Both the position numbers and the translations under genes were made by a program. DNA of 29,542 bases from Streptomyces sp. NRRL F-5123 (lineage in GTDB: Bacteria; Actinomycetota; Actinomycetes; Streptomycetales; Streptomycetaceae). Position 1 is the stretch's first letter; every line of letters starts with the position of its first letter. The notes beneath the pieces were generated by a model. That model ran no database searches. It saw nothing but the letters and a program-made list of their open reading frames with translations, and had not been told where the DNA came from. This document shows positions 16,298-24,972 of this stretch, in pieces. The stretch is taken from assembly GCF_000721495.1 (NCBI RefSeq), contig NZ_JOHY01000077.1, forward strand, positions 1-29,542, in the 5' to 3' direction.

Positions 16298-17662
16298 ATG
16301 AGTCGGTGGACGGGCCGGTGGATCGAGACGTGGGATCCCGAGGACGAGCGGTTCTGGAACGAGGGCGGGGGGCGGCGCACCGCGCTGCGCAACCTCGTCT
16401 TCTCCGTGCTCTCCGAGCACATCGGCTTCTCCATCTGGAGCCTGTGGTCGGTGATGGTGCTCTTCATGGGGCCCGAATACCACGTCGACCCGGCCGGGAA
16501 GTTCTTCCTGGTCGCCATGCCGACCCTGGTCGGCGGGGTGCTGCGGGTGCCGTACACCTTCGCGGTCGCGGTGTTCGGCGGGCGGAACTGGACGATCGTG
16601 AGCGCGGCCCTGCTGCTCGTGCCGACCGTCACCGCGGCGGTCGTCATGCACCCCGGGGTGTCGTACGGGACGCTCATGGTGGTCGCCGCGCTCACCGGCG
16701 TCGGCGGCGGCAACTTCGCCTCCTCCATGACCAACATCAACGCCTTCTACCCGCTGCGTGAGAAGGGCTGGGCGCTCGGCCTCAACGCGGGCGGCGGCAA
16801 CCTCGGGGTCGCCGCGATCCAGCTCGTCACGCTGCTGGTCATCGCGACTGCCGGCGCCGGGCACCCGCGTGTCGTGCTCGCCGTCTACATCCCGCTCATC
16901 GTGGTGGCCGCGGTGCTGTCCGCGCTCTTCATGGACAACCTCTCACCGGTGAAGAACGACACCGGCGCCGCGGTCGACGCCGCGAAGGACCCGCACACCT
17001 GGATCATGGCGCTGCTCTACATCGGCACCTTCGGCTCCTTCATCGGCTACAGCTTCGCCTTCGGCCTCGTGCTGCAGAACCAGTTCGGCCGCACCCCGCT
17101 GCACGCCGCCTACCTCACCTTCATCGGGCCGCTGCTCGGCTCGCTCATCAGGCCGCTGGGCGGGCGGCTCGCCGACCGCTTCGGCGGCGGGCGCATCACC
17201 CTGTGGAACTTCCTGGCCATGGCCGCCGCGACCGGCGTCGTCATCACCGCCTCCGTGCACGAGTCGCTCGGGCTCTTCCTGCCCGGCTTCATCGCCCTCT
17301 TCGTGCTCAGCGGGCTCGGCAACGGCTCGGTGTACAAGATGATCCCCGGCATCTTCCAGAAGAAGGCCGAGGCCTCCGGCCTGGCAGGGGAGGCCGCCGC
17401 CGCGCACGCCCGGCGGCTGTCCGGCGCCTCCATGGGCCTCATCGGCGCGGTCGGCGCGCTCGGCGGCGTCGGCATCAACCTCGCCTTCCGCGAGTCCTTC
17501 CTCAACACCGCCGACGGCACCCCCGCCTTCGTGACCTTCCTGGGCTACTACGCGGTCTGTTTCGCCGTCACATGGGCCGTATACCTGCGCCGCCCGGCCC
17601 GTGCCCGCAGCGCCGGGGAACAGGCCACGCCGACGGCCTCTGCCGCGTACGCCGAGGTGTGA
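16298..17662 (+). CDS. narK: Nitrate/nitrite transporter, NarK family (MFS)
   Basis: The product is 454 aa with about 12 hydrophobic segments. It carries the nitrate/nitrite porter signatures GVGGGNFASSMTNINAFYP (about 130-150) and NAGGGNLGVAAIQL (about 163-177), and an MFS-like GGRLADRFGGGR loop. It should carry nitrate in or nitrite out across the membrane. ATG has a strong GGGAGG site 4-5 nt upstream. The regulator nnaR follows after 130 bp on the same strand, which supports a role in nitrate assimilation. No nitrate or nitrite reductase gene lies in this window. Confidence 0.93.
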   Translation: MSRWTGRWIETWDPEDERFWNEGGGRRTALRNLVFSVLSEHIGFSIWSLWSVMVLFMGPEYHVDPAGKFFLVAMPTLVGGVLRVPYTFAVAVFGGRNWTIVSAALLLVPTVTAAVVMHPGVSYGTLMVVAALTGVGGGNFASSMTNINAFYPLREKGWALGLNAGGGNLGVAAIQLVTLLVIATAGAGHPRVVLAVYIPLIVVAAVLSALFMDNLSPVKNDTGAAVDAAKDPHTWIMALLYIGTFGSFIGYSFAFGLVLQNQFGRTPLHAAYLTFIGPLLGSLIRPLGGRLADRFGGGRITLWNFLAMAAATGVVITASVHESLGLFLPGFIALFVLSGLGNGSVYKMIPGIFQKKAEASGLAGEAAAAHARRLSGASMGLIGAVGALGGVGINLAFRESFLNTADGTPAFVTFLGYYAVCFAVTWAVYLRRPARARSAGEQATPTASAAYAEV

Positions 17663-17676
17663 GCGGCGCGCACCAC

Positions 17677-17714
17677 GTAACACCCGGGAAATCCCGGCGA
17701 ACCGAACCCGTCAC
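17677..17714 (+). promoter_or_regulatory. GlnR-like box upstream of nnaR
   Basis: GTAAC (17677), GAAAT (17688), GAACC (17699) and GTCAC (17710) recur every 11 bases. The first pair, GTAAC-N6-GAAAT, fits the half of the Streptomyces GlnR site gTnAC-n6-GaAAc; the second pair is degenerate. nnaR is a reported GlnR target in S. coelicolor (known), so the site is plausible. Confidence 0.45.
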
Positions 17715-17792
17715 CCCGCCTTGGGACGATGCCAGTCCCCGGGCGGGGCGGCGGGGCGCAAAACGAAACCGAGCGGCAAGGTGGACCAGACG

Positions 17793-18944
17793 ATGGAGCC
17801 GACTTCCCCCACGGCGGTGCCGCCCCTCGCGGGCTTCACCGTCGGCGTGACCGCGGCCCGCCGCGCCGACGAGCTCGCCGCGCTGCTGGAACGCCGCGGC
17901 GCCGCCGTGCTGCGCGCGCCCGTGCTGCGGATCGTGCCGCTCCCCGACGACGCGGAGCTGCTCGACACGACCAAGCAACTGCTCGACGACGCACCCGACA
18001 TCGTCGTCGCCACCACGGCGATCGGCTTCCGCGGCTGGATCGAGGCGGCCGACGGGTGGGGCCTCGGCGAGGCGCTGCTGCGACGGCTCGGCGAGGTCGA
18101 ACTCCTCGCCCGCGGGCCGAAGGTCCGCGGCGCCGTCCGCGCCGCCGGCCTCACCGAGGCGTGGTCGCCCGCGTCCGAATCCATGGCCGAGGTCCTCGAA
18201 CGCCTCCTGGACGAGGGCGTCGACGGCCGCTGCGTGGCCGTCCAGCTGCACGGCGAGCCGCTGCCGGGCTTCAACGAGTCCCTGCGCGCCGCCGGCGCCC
18301 GCGTCGTGGCCGTCCCCGTCTACCGCTGGATGCCCCCCGAGGACCTCGCCCCCGTCGACCGCCTCCTCGACGCGGTGACCTCACGCGCCCTCGACGCCGT
18401 GACCTTCACCAGCGCGCCCGCCGCCGCGTCCCTCCTCGGCCGCGCGGTCCAGCGCGGCCGCCTCGACGCCTTCCTCGACGCGCTCCGCACCGACGTCCTC
18501 GCCGGCTGCGTCGGGCCCGTCACCGCGCTGCCCCTCCAGGCGCACGACGTCCCCACCCTCCAGCCCGAACGCTTCCGCCTCGGCCCCCTCGTCCAGCTCC
18601 TCGCCCGCGAGCTTCCCGGCCGGGTCCGGCCGCTCCCCGTCGCCGGCCACGAGGTCGAGATCCGCGGCCAGGCCGCCCTTGTCGACGGCGCCCTCCGTCC
18701 CGTGCCGCCTGCCGGTATGGCCCTCCTGCGCGCCCTCGCCCGGCGCCCCGGCTGGGTCGTCTCCCGAGCGGACCTCCTCCGCGTCCTGCCCGGCGCCGGG
18801 CGGGACGAGCACGCCGTCGAGACGGCGATGGCCCGTCTCCGCGCCGCGCTCGGCGCTCCGCGCCTCATCCAGACAGTCGTCAAACGCGGCTACCGCCTCT
18901 CCCTCGACCCCCACGCTGACAAGTACGCGTCCCCTTCGGGGTGA
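17793..18944 (+). CDS. nnaR: HemD-like domain plus winged helix regulator (NnaR)
   Basis: The product is 383 aa. Residues about 10-265 are a uroporphyrinogen-III synthase (HemD) fold (FTVGVTAARRADELAALLERRG, DAVTFTSAPAAASLL). Residues about 282-375 are an OmpR-type winged helix (VSRADLLRVL, then HAVETAMARLRAALG and IQTVVKRGYRL). This domain pair next to narK matches NnaR of S. coelicolor, a co-regulator of nitrate/nitrite assimilation with GlnR; the HemD part may sense or may have lost synthesis activity (inference). AAGGTGG precedes the ATG. A small CCCC-TTC-GGGG hairpin overlaps the stop codon. Confidence 0.9.
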   Translation: MEPTSPTAVPPLAGFTVGVTAARRADELAALLERRGAAVLRAPVLRIVPLPDDAELLDTTKQLLDDAPDIVVATTAIGFRGWIEAADGWGLGEALLRRLGEVELLARGPKVRGAVRAAGLTEAWSPASESMAEVLERLLDEGVDGRCVAVQLHGEPLPGFNESLRAAGARVVAVPVYRWMPPEDLAPVDRLLDAVTSRALDAVTFTSAPAAASLLGRAVQRGRLDAFLDALRTDVLAGCVGPVTALPLQAHDVPTLQPERFRLGPLVQLLARELPGRVRPLPVAGHEVEIRGQAALVDGALRPVPPAGMALLRALARRPGWVVSRADLLRVLPGAGRDEHAVETAMARLRAALGAPRLIQTVVKRGYRLSLDPHADKYASPSG

Positions 18945-19012
18945 GGAGGGTACGTTGCGGCTCTCCCGCCGCGGGGGTTGAGCGCACCCGGTCCCCGCGC
19001 CCCGTTCGCCAC

Positions 19013-19617
19013 GGGCTGCCCCGTGAGGTGCTTTTGCGCGATCTTCCGCGCACTGCGGCTGGTCGCGCAGCTCTCCCCCAGAGCTTCGCCGGGGAGGTAC
19101 CCCCACGCGCCCCTGGCGGCCGGCTACCCGCCGCGGGGGTGCCCGCGCCTGCGGCGCGGGGGTTTCCCACCCCCACCACCCGTGCGAGTAGGACGTCGCT
19201 GACGGCCCCCTGTGGGGGTGCTCGCCGTCGGGGGCGAGCCGCAGTCCCCGAAAACAGCCACCCCCGGCAGGCACGGCGCCAACGCGCCGCAGGGGAGGGG
19301 ACGTACCCCACCCGCCCCGACCCCCACCGGCGTGCAGCCGCCGACGAGACGTCGGGAGGGGGACGATCCGGGGGTGCCCCCGCAGGAATGCGCTGTCGGT
19401 GGCCCACCGACTAGGTAAGAGGGTGAAGGCGCATTCCGAGGAGGTACCCCCGGAGTGGCACCCGCCCCCACCCCCAGACGGACAGCGCGATGCCCCGCCG
19501 GGCACACCCAGGGGCTGCGCGGGGGGTACCCCCGGGTGAAGCGGTGGGGGAGAACGGCGCGAGCAACCCCCACCCACCGCAAGGTCGCGGAAAGCACCCC
19601 CCGGACGCAGCCCGGAG
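19013..19617 (-). repeat. Dispersed mosaic repeat, copy R4 with inverted terminal modules
   Basis: The left end (19013-19115, plus orientation) carries GTGCTTTTGCGCGATCTTCC and CTCCCCCAGAGCTTCGCC. The rest is a full copy in minus orientation, ending at 19540-19600 with the same module inverted. The copy is thus bounded by imperfect inverted repeats of about 70-80 bp. The core arms are GGAATGCGC (19385-19393) and GCGCATTCC (19429-19437). Inside them is a perfect palindrome GTCGGTGG-C-CCACCGAC (19395-19411). The element fills nearly the whole gap between nnaR and the CGNR gene. Confidence 0.8.
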
Positions 19618-19687
19618 CGTCACGGATCTAGCCCCCCCGGCGAGGGCGCGGCACTCTGGGGGGCGACCGTGTGGGAGGGAGGGGACC

Positions 19688-20275
19688 GTGGGGGAGCTGA
19701 GGTTCGACGGGGGGCGGGTCTGCCTGGACCTCGTCGCGACACGCGTGGCCCGCCCGGTCGGCGAACGCCTCGACCGCGCCGACCGCGTCATCGAGTGGCT
19801 GTACGGAACGGGCCTCGTCCCGCCGGGGACCCCGCTGCCCGCGGACGCGGACTGGGCCGCCTGGGCCCGCGGCCTGCGCGAGCTGCGCGCCCTCCTGGAG
19901 GAGCTCGTCGAGGCCCAGCTCAACCCCGCCCCACCCCCGCCGGAGGCGATCGCGCGGCTGAACGCCCTCGCCCGCCGCCCCCCGCCCGCGCCCCGCGCGG
20001 CTCTCGCCCCCGACGGCGAGCTGATCCGCACCCTCGCCGCGCCCCCCGACGAGGGCTCGCTGCTCGCGGCGGTGGCACGGGACGCGGTGGACCTGTTCAC
20101 CGACCCCGTCGCCCGCACCCAGCTGCGCCGCTGCGAGGGCGAGAACTGCTCGCTGGTCTACCTCGACACCTCCCGCGGAAGACGCCGCCGCTGGTGCAGC
20201 AGCGAGGTGTGCGGCAACCGCGAGCGCGTCGCCCGGCACCGCCGCCGTACCGGCCCGGCGCTGCGGAACGCCTGA
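19688..20275 (+). CDS. CGNR zinc finger regulator (ABATE domain)
   Basis: The product is 195 aa. The N-terminus (RVCLDLVATR, about 8-17, to about 130) matches the stress-induced ABATE domain. The C-terminal zinc finger is complete: CEGENC, then RRWCSSEVCGNRERVARHR. These proteins are presumed transcription regulators. GTG at 19688 is preferred because GGAGG and GAGGGG lie directly upstream; frames further upstream run into the repeat element. Targets are unknown. Confidence 0.9.
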   Translation: MGELRFDGGRVCLDLVATRVARPVGERLDRADRVIEWLYGTGLVPPGTPLPADADWAAWARGLRELRALLEELVEAQLNPAPPPPEAIARLNALARRPPPAPRAALAPDGELIRTLAAPPDEGSLLAAVARDAVDLFTDPVARTQLRRCEGENCSLVYLDTSRGRRRRWCSSEVCGNRERVARHRRRTGPALRNA

Positions 20276-20444
20276 GCGGCGGGGCCCACCGGGGCGAATC
20301 CGGCGGGCCGGGCCGCACCGCCGGGTGGGCAGAAGCGCGCAGGTCGCGTACGGTTGCAGGCTGTCGTTCGCGCAGGACGGGGTACGGAACCGGACACCGC
20401 GGGCGCGAGCAGGACGTACGGACGAAGGACGAAGGGGGCCCTGC

Positions 20445-22724
20445 GTGGCCGCGCAGACCGCAGTTCAGGACCGGCAGGGGGGCGGCGGCACCAGGGAGCG
20501 GGAGATCGCCGTCGAGCAGGACCACCTCGACCGGGTCTACCGCCGCCTCGAGGAGAAGATCCACGAGGTGGAGTTCCTGATGAGCGACGCCGCCAAGGCG
20601 GGCCACGTCGGCACGCCGGGCGCGCTGGCCGAGCGCGACGCGCAGGTCTACCGCGCGGGGATGCACCTCAACCGCCTCAACACCGAGTTCGAGGACTTCC
20701 TCTTCGGCCGGATCGACCTGCTGCGCGGCAAGGACGGCCAGAAGGGCGCGGACGGCGCGTACACCTCCGTCGAGCCCGCCGACGACGCGATCCGTCCCGA
20801 CCGGAGCGCCGACATCGCCGAGACCCTGCACATCGGCCGGATCGGCGTGCTGGACGCCGACTACACCCCGCTCGTCATCGACTGGCGGGCGCCTGCGGCG
20901 GCGCCCTTCTACCGGTCGACGCCCGTCGCACCCGGGCGGGTCGTACGCCGCCGTGTCATCCGCTCCAAGGGCCGCCGGGTCCTCGGCGTCGAGGACGACC
21001 TGCTGCGCCCGGACCTCACGACGGGGCTGCCGGTGGTCGGCGACGGCGCGCTCATGGCCGCGCTCGGCCAGGCCAGGACGCACACCATGCGGGACATCGT
21101 CGCGAGCATCCAGGCCGAGCAGGACATGGTCATCCGGGCGCCCGCGGCGTCCGTCACCGAGGTCACCGGCGGTCCCGGCACCGGCAAGACCGCGGTCGCG
21201 CTGCACCGCGCGGCGTACCTGCTCTACCAGGACCGGCGGCGCTACGCCGGCGGCATCCTGTGCGTGAGCCCCACGCCGCTGCTGGTCGCGTACACCGAGG
21301 GCGTGCTGCCCTCGCTCGGCGAGGAGGGGCAGGTCGCGATCCGCGCGCTCGGCTCGCTCGTCGACGGCGTGACCGCCGACCTGTACGACGAGCCCGCCGT
21401 CGCCCGCGTCAAGGGCTCGCTGCGGATGCTCAAGGTGCTGCGGGGCGCCGCCCGCGGCTGCCTCGACGCGGTGCCCGGCGCACCCGAGACGCTGCGGGTC
21501 GTGGCCTTCGGGCGCCGTATCGAGCTGAACGCCGGTGAGCTGGCCGCCGTACGGCGCACCGTGCTCGGCGGCACCGCGCCCGTCAACCTGCTGCGGCCGC
21601 GCGCCCGCCGCCTCCTGCTGGACGCGCTGTGGCGCAAGACCGGACGCACCTTCGACGACGCGGAACTGGCCGCCGAGGAGCGGCAGGGCTTCGACGAGGA
21701 CATCAGCACCGAGCAGGACTTCACCGGCTTCCTCGACGCGTGGTGGCCGCTGCTGGAGCCGCGCACGGTGCTCGCCGCGCTCGCCGACGACCGGCGGCTC
21801 GGCCGGTGGGCGCGCCGTACCCTCGCCCAGTCGGACGTCCGGCGCGTCGCCCGCTCGCTGCGCCGCGAGGGCGTCAGCACGCACGACGTCGCACTGCTCG
21901 ACGAGCTGGCCGCGATCCTCGGGCCGCTGCCCCGGCCCGCACGGCGCGAGGCGGACCCGCTCGACGAGCTGACCGGCCTGGAGGAGGTCACCACGTACGC
22001 CGACCGGATGGCCGGCGGGCGGCGCGGGCGCGCGGAGCGGCTGGAGGAGGAGCGGACGGAGTACGCGCACGTCATCGTCGACGAGGCGCAGGACCTCACG
22101 CCCATGCAGTGGCGCATGGTCGGCCGCCGGGGCCGCGCCGCGACCTGGACGGTCGTGGGCGACCCCGCGCAGAGCTCGTGGTCCGACGTGGACGAGGCCG
22201 CGCAGGCGCGCGACGAGGCGCTCGGGACGCGGCCGCGGCGGCGCTTCACCCTCACCGTCAACTACCGCAACCCGGCGGAGATCGCCGAGGTCGCCTCGAC
22301 GGTGCTCGCCCTCGCGATGCCGGGGACGCAGCCGCCGCGCGCGGTGCGCTCCACGGGGCTCGCGCCCCGCTTCTCCGTCGCCGGCGACGACCTCGCCGCG
22401 GACGTCCGCGCGCAGACCGAGCGGCTGCTCGGCGAGGTGGAGGGTACGGTCGGGGTGGTCGTCGCGATGCACCGCCGGGAGGCCGCGCGCGGCTGGCTGG
22501 ACGGTCTCGGCGACCGTGCGGTGGCGCTCGGCAGCCTTGAGGCGAAGGGGCTGGAGTACGACGCGACGCTCGTCGTGAGCCCGGCGGAGATCGCGGAGGA
22601 GTCCCCTGCGGGGTTGCGCATCTTGTACGTGGCCCTCACCCGGGCGACCCAGCGTCTCGCCGTCCTGGCGACGGCCCCCGACTCCCCGAACCCGGCGGGC
22701 GTCCCGGACCTCCTCCTCCCCTGA
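20445..22724 (+). CDS. HelD-type UvrD-like motor (RNA polymerase recycling)
   Basis: The product is 759 aa. The N-terminal coiled segment (about 15-90, EQDHLDRVYRRLEEKIHEVE) is the HelD-type arm. Helicase motifs follow in order: Walker A GGPGTGKT (242-249), DEAQD (546-550), VVGDPAQSSW, NYRNPAEIAE, LEAKGLEYDATLVV and YVALTRATQRL (728 on). HelD proteins enter RNA polymerase channels and release stalled enzyme; some actinobacterial members protect against rifampicin (known). I see no rifamycin-associated inverted repeat upstream, so this may be the housekeeping type. GTG at 20445 has AAGGGGG 8 nt before; an earlier GTG at 20325 is in frame but lacks conserved sequence. Confidence 0.93.
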   Translation: MAAQTAVQDRQGGGGTREREIAVEQDHLDRVYRRLEEKIHEVEFLMSDAAKAGHVGTPGALAERDAQVYRAGMHLNRLNTEFEDFLFGRIDLLRGKDGQKGADGAYTSVEPADDAIRPDRSADIAETLHIGRIGVLDADYTPLVIDWRAPAAAPFYRSTPVAPGRVVRRRVIRSKGRRVLGVEDDLLRPDLTTGLPVVGDGALMAALGQARTHTMRDIVASIQAEQDMVIRAPAASVTEVTGGPGTGKTAVALHRAAYLLYQDRRRYAGGILCVSPTPLLVAYTEGVLPSLGEEGQVAIRALGSLVDGVTADLYDEPAVARVKGSLRMLKVLRGAARGCLDAVPGAPETLRVVAFGRRIELNAGELAAVRRTVLGGTAPVNLLRPRARRLLLDALWRKTGRTFDDAELAAEERQGFDEDISTEQDFTGFLDAWWPLLEPRTVLAALADDRRLGRWARRTLAQSDVRRVARSLRREGVSTHDVALLDELAAILGPLPRPARREADPLDELTGLEEVTTYADRMAGGRRGRAERLEEERTEYAHVIVDEAQDLTPMQWRMVGRRGRAATWTVVGDPAQSSWSDVDEAAQARDEALGTRPRRRFTLTVNYRNPAEIAEVASTVLALAMPGTQPPRAVRSTGLAPRFSVAGDDLAADVRAQTERLLGEVEGTVGVVVAMHRREAARGWLDGLGDRAVALGSLEAKGLEYDATLVVSPAEIAEESPAGLRILYVALTRATQRLAVLATAPDSPNPAGVPDLLLP

Positions 22725-22729
22725 GGAGG
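22712..22729 (+). terminator. Small hairpin over the helD stop codon
   Basis: CCTCCTC-CCCT-GAGGAGG forms a perfect 7-bp stem that includes the TGA (22722-22724). No T tract follows, so function as a terminator is uncertain. Confidence 0.3.
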
Positions 22730-22739
22730 GGCTGCGCCC

Positions 22740-22830
22740 GGGCTGCCCCGTGAGGTGCTTTGCGCGATCTTCCCGCCGCGGGGGCTGGTCGCGACGCCTA
22801 CCGCAAGAGGCACCCCGGAGCGCAAAAGGG
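22740..22830 (+). repeat. Dispersed mosaic repeat, end fragment R5
   Basis: GGGCTGCCCCGTGAGGTGCT and the following TTGCGCGATCTTCC repeat the left end of the copy at 19013-19047 almost exactly. The stretch ends with GAGGCACCCCGGAGCGCAAA, similar to 6645-6665. The core and distal modules are absent. It starts 16 bases after the helD stop. Confidence 0.7.
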
Positions 22831-22845
22831 CCCGCGCCCCGGAGG

Positions 22846-22962
22846 GGGGCTCGGGCCGGCGGCCCGCCGGGGGAGCCGCGCGAAGGGGCTCGGGCCGGGG
22901 GCCCGCCGGGGGAGCCGCGCGAAGGGGCTCGGGCCAGGGGCCCGCCGGGGTTACCCGGCGTA
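22846..22962 (+). repeat. Three tandem 39-bp hairpin units
   Basis: Units begin at 22846, 22885 and 22924. Each contains CGGGCC-N3-GGCCCG, with loops GGC, GGG and AGG. The first two units differ by one base; the third diverges at its end. The period is 39 bp, so a frame stays open through it, but the peptide is only Gly/Arg/Ala/Pro repeats and I do not call it a gene. Confidence 0.85.
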
Positions 22963-23134
22963 AGTTGGTGACACCGACCCGCCATGCTCGCCTCGCGGCA
23001 AGTGGGCGCTCGAAGCGCCTAAGGTTGGGCCCGGGGGCTTGGATCGGGCCGGTGCCGTACCCAGGCTAACAAACGATTCCGGGAAGCTCTTCCCCGCCGC
23101 GAGGGTGAACCCGGGCGTTGCCGCCGATTCACAT
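22963..23134. other. Gap before the malic enzyme promoter, no gene seen
   Basis: This stretch carries no recognisable gene or RNA. It lies between the tandem hairpins and the promoter with dyad upstream of the malic enzyme gene. Confidence 0.4.
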
Positions 23135-23154
23135 CGTGGAAGTAATGTTCCACG
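23118..23154 (+). promoter_or_regulatory. Malic enzyme promoter with operator-like dyad
   Basis: CGTGGAA-N6-TTCCACG is a perfect 7-bp-arm dyad at 23135-23154. It overlaps a possible -10, TAATGT (23143-23148), which has TTGCCG (23118-23123) 19 bp upstream. A bound regulator would block the promoter. Repeats of GGTACCC follow at 23154-23180. Confidence 0.5.
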
Positions 23155-23219
23155 GGTACCCGGGGTACCCGACGTACCCCCACCCTCAGCACCTCCGCAG
23201 TAACCGGAAGAAGGTCGTC

Positions 23220-24671
23220 ATGGCAACGGCGCCAAGCGTCTCGTACTCGATCACCGTGCGTCTGGAGGTCCCGGCCGGCGGGACCGCGGTCAGCGCGCTG
23301 ACCACCGCGGTGGAGTCCTCCGGCGGATCGGTCACGGGTCTGGACGTCACCGCGTCGGGGCACGAGCGGCTGCGGATCGACGTCACGATCGCGGCCAGCT
23401 CCACGGACCACGCCGCGGAGATCGTCCGGAAGCTGCGCGGCATCGAGGGCGTCGCGATCGGCAAGGTGTCGGACCGTACGTTCCTGATGCACCTCGGCGG
23501 CAAGATCGAGATGCAGTCCAAGCACCCGATCCGCAACCGCGACGACCTGTCGATGGTCTACACCCCGGGCGTGGCGCGGGTGTGCATGGCGATCGCGGAG
23601 AACCCGGAGGACGCCCGGCGGCTGACGATCAAGCGCAACAGCGTCGCCGTGGTCACGGACGGCTCCGCGGTGCTGGGGCTCGGCAACATCGGGCCGAAGG
23701 CCGCGCTGCCGGTGATGGAGGGCAAGGCGGCGCTGTTCAAGCGGTTCGCGGGGATCGACGCGTGGCCGCTGTGCCTGGACACCCAGGACACCGACGAGAT
23801 CGTGGCGATCGTGAAGGCCATCGCGCCGGGCTTCGCGGGCATCAACCTGGAGGACATCTCCGCCCCGCGCTGCTTCGAGATCGAGGCGCGGCTGCGCGAG
23901 GCGCTGGACATCCCGGTCTTCCACGACGACCAGCACGGCACCGCGATCGTGGTGCTCGCCGCGCTGACGAACGCGCTGCGGGTGGTCGGCAAGCAGATCG
24001 GCGACCTGCGGGTCGTCATGTCGGGTGCGGGCGCGGCCGGTACGGCGATCCTGAAGCTGCTGATCGCGGCGGGCGTGAAGCACGCGGTGGTGGCCGACAT
24101 CCACGGTGTGGTGCACGCGGGCCGCGACGACCTGGTCGACGCCCCCGAGGGCTCGGCGCTGCGCTGGATCGCCGACAACACCAACCCGGAGGGCGTGACG
24201 GGCACCCTCAAGCAGGCCGTGGTGGGGGCCGACGTCTTCATCGGGGTGTCCGCGCCCAACGTGCTGGACGGCGCGGACGTCGCCGCGATGGCGGACGGTG
24301 CGATCGTCTTCGCGCTGGCCAACCCGGACCCGGAGGTGGACCCGGCGGAGGCCCGCCGGACGGCCGCCGTGGTGGCCACCGGGCGCAGCGACTTCCCCAA
24401 CCAGATCAACAACGTGCTGGTCTTCCCCGGCGTCTTCCGCGGCCTGCTGGACGCCCAGTCCCGCACGGTCAACACCGAGATGATGCTCGCCGCCGCCCGC
24501 GCGCTGGCCGGTGTGGTGGGCGACGGCGAGCTGAACGCCAACTACATCGTCCCCAGCGTCTTCAACGACCGCGTCGCGGGCGCGGTCGCCAACGCGGTGC
24601 GGGCGGCGGCGCGCGCGCAGGGGCCCGCGGTCTCCGCGGCCGTCACGACGGAGCCGACCGCGGGGCTGTGA
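23220..24671 (+). CDS. Malic enzyme with N-terminal ACT-like domain
   Basis: The product is 483 aa. It oxidatively decarboxylates malate to pyruvate, producing reduced cofactor. Residues about 5-80 look like an ACT regulatory domain (SYSITVRLEVPAGGTAVSAL). The catalytic part has SMVYTPGVA (about 110), TDGSAVLGLGNIGP, DDQHGTA (about 236-242), a dinucleotide-binding MSGAGAAGTAIL (about 270) and FALANPDPEVDP. From memory, the S. coelicolor gene at this position encodes the NAD-dependent enzyme; I cannot confirm the cofactor from sequence alone. AAGAAGG lies 5 nt before the ATG. It is separated from HU by 301 bp. Confidence 0.94.
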   Translation: MATAPSVSYSITVRLEVPAGGTAVSALTTAVESSGGSVTGLDVTASGHERLRIDVTIAASSTDHAAEIVRKLRGIEGVAIGKVSDRTFLMHLGGKIEMQSKHPIRNRDDLSMVYTPGVARVCMAIAENPEDARRLTIKRNSVAVVTDGSAVLGLGNIGPKAALPVMEGKAALFKRFAGIDAWPLCLDTQDTDEIVAIVKAIAPGFAGINLEDISAPRCFEIEARLREALDIPVFHDDQHGTAIVVLAALTNALRVVGKQIGDLRVVMSGAGAAGTAILKLLIAAGVKHAVVADIHGVVHAGRDDLVDAPEGSALRWIADNTNPEGVTGTLKQAVVGADVFIGVSAPNVLDGADVAAMADGAIVFALANPDPEVDPAEARRTAAVVATGRSDFPNQINNVLVFPGVFRGLLDAQSRTVNTEMMLAAARALAGVVGDGELNANYIVPSVFNDRVAGAVANAVRAAARAQGPAVSAAVTTEPTAGL

Positions 24672-24972
24672 GGCACCAACGGCGCCGGTGGGACGGGTGT
24701 TCCACGAGTGCGCGGCGGGGGCGGCCCGGGGACGACGGGAAGCGAGAGGAAGGCGCGCCGGGAAAGCGCCGGAATCGTATTCCGAGCGTCGAACACCGGA
24801 CGACAATCCGTCATCCCCGCCGTCCCGCACCGCTTTTTCCGCGACTCGCGCGGGCAGGCGATTGGCTTTCGGCCCATATATGGGGGCAGGATGCACACCT
24901 GGGCAGTGAGGCACACAGCAACAGCTTCGAGCTCGCGCCCCCATGGCAGAAAGAACACGGGAGTACACAGAT
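24672..24972. other. Upstream region of the HU gene
   Basis: No gene is seen. The perfect palindrome CCCATATATGGG lies at 24873-24884, about 90 bp before the HU start, and a second dyad GGAAT-CGT-ATTCC lies at 24771-24783. TTGGCT (24862-24867) could be a -35. The stretch is more AT-rich than its surroundings, as expected for a strong promoter region. Confidence 0.45.

Noticed and set aside
20276..20444. Rifamycin-associated element before helD
   Set aside because: I found no inverted repeat of that kind in this stretch.
22846..22962. Repeat peptide gene or CRISPR
   Set aside because: There are only three units without spacers. The frame has no ribosome site and a simple Gly/Arg/Ala/Pro composition; hairpins explain the pattern better.
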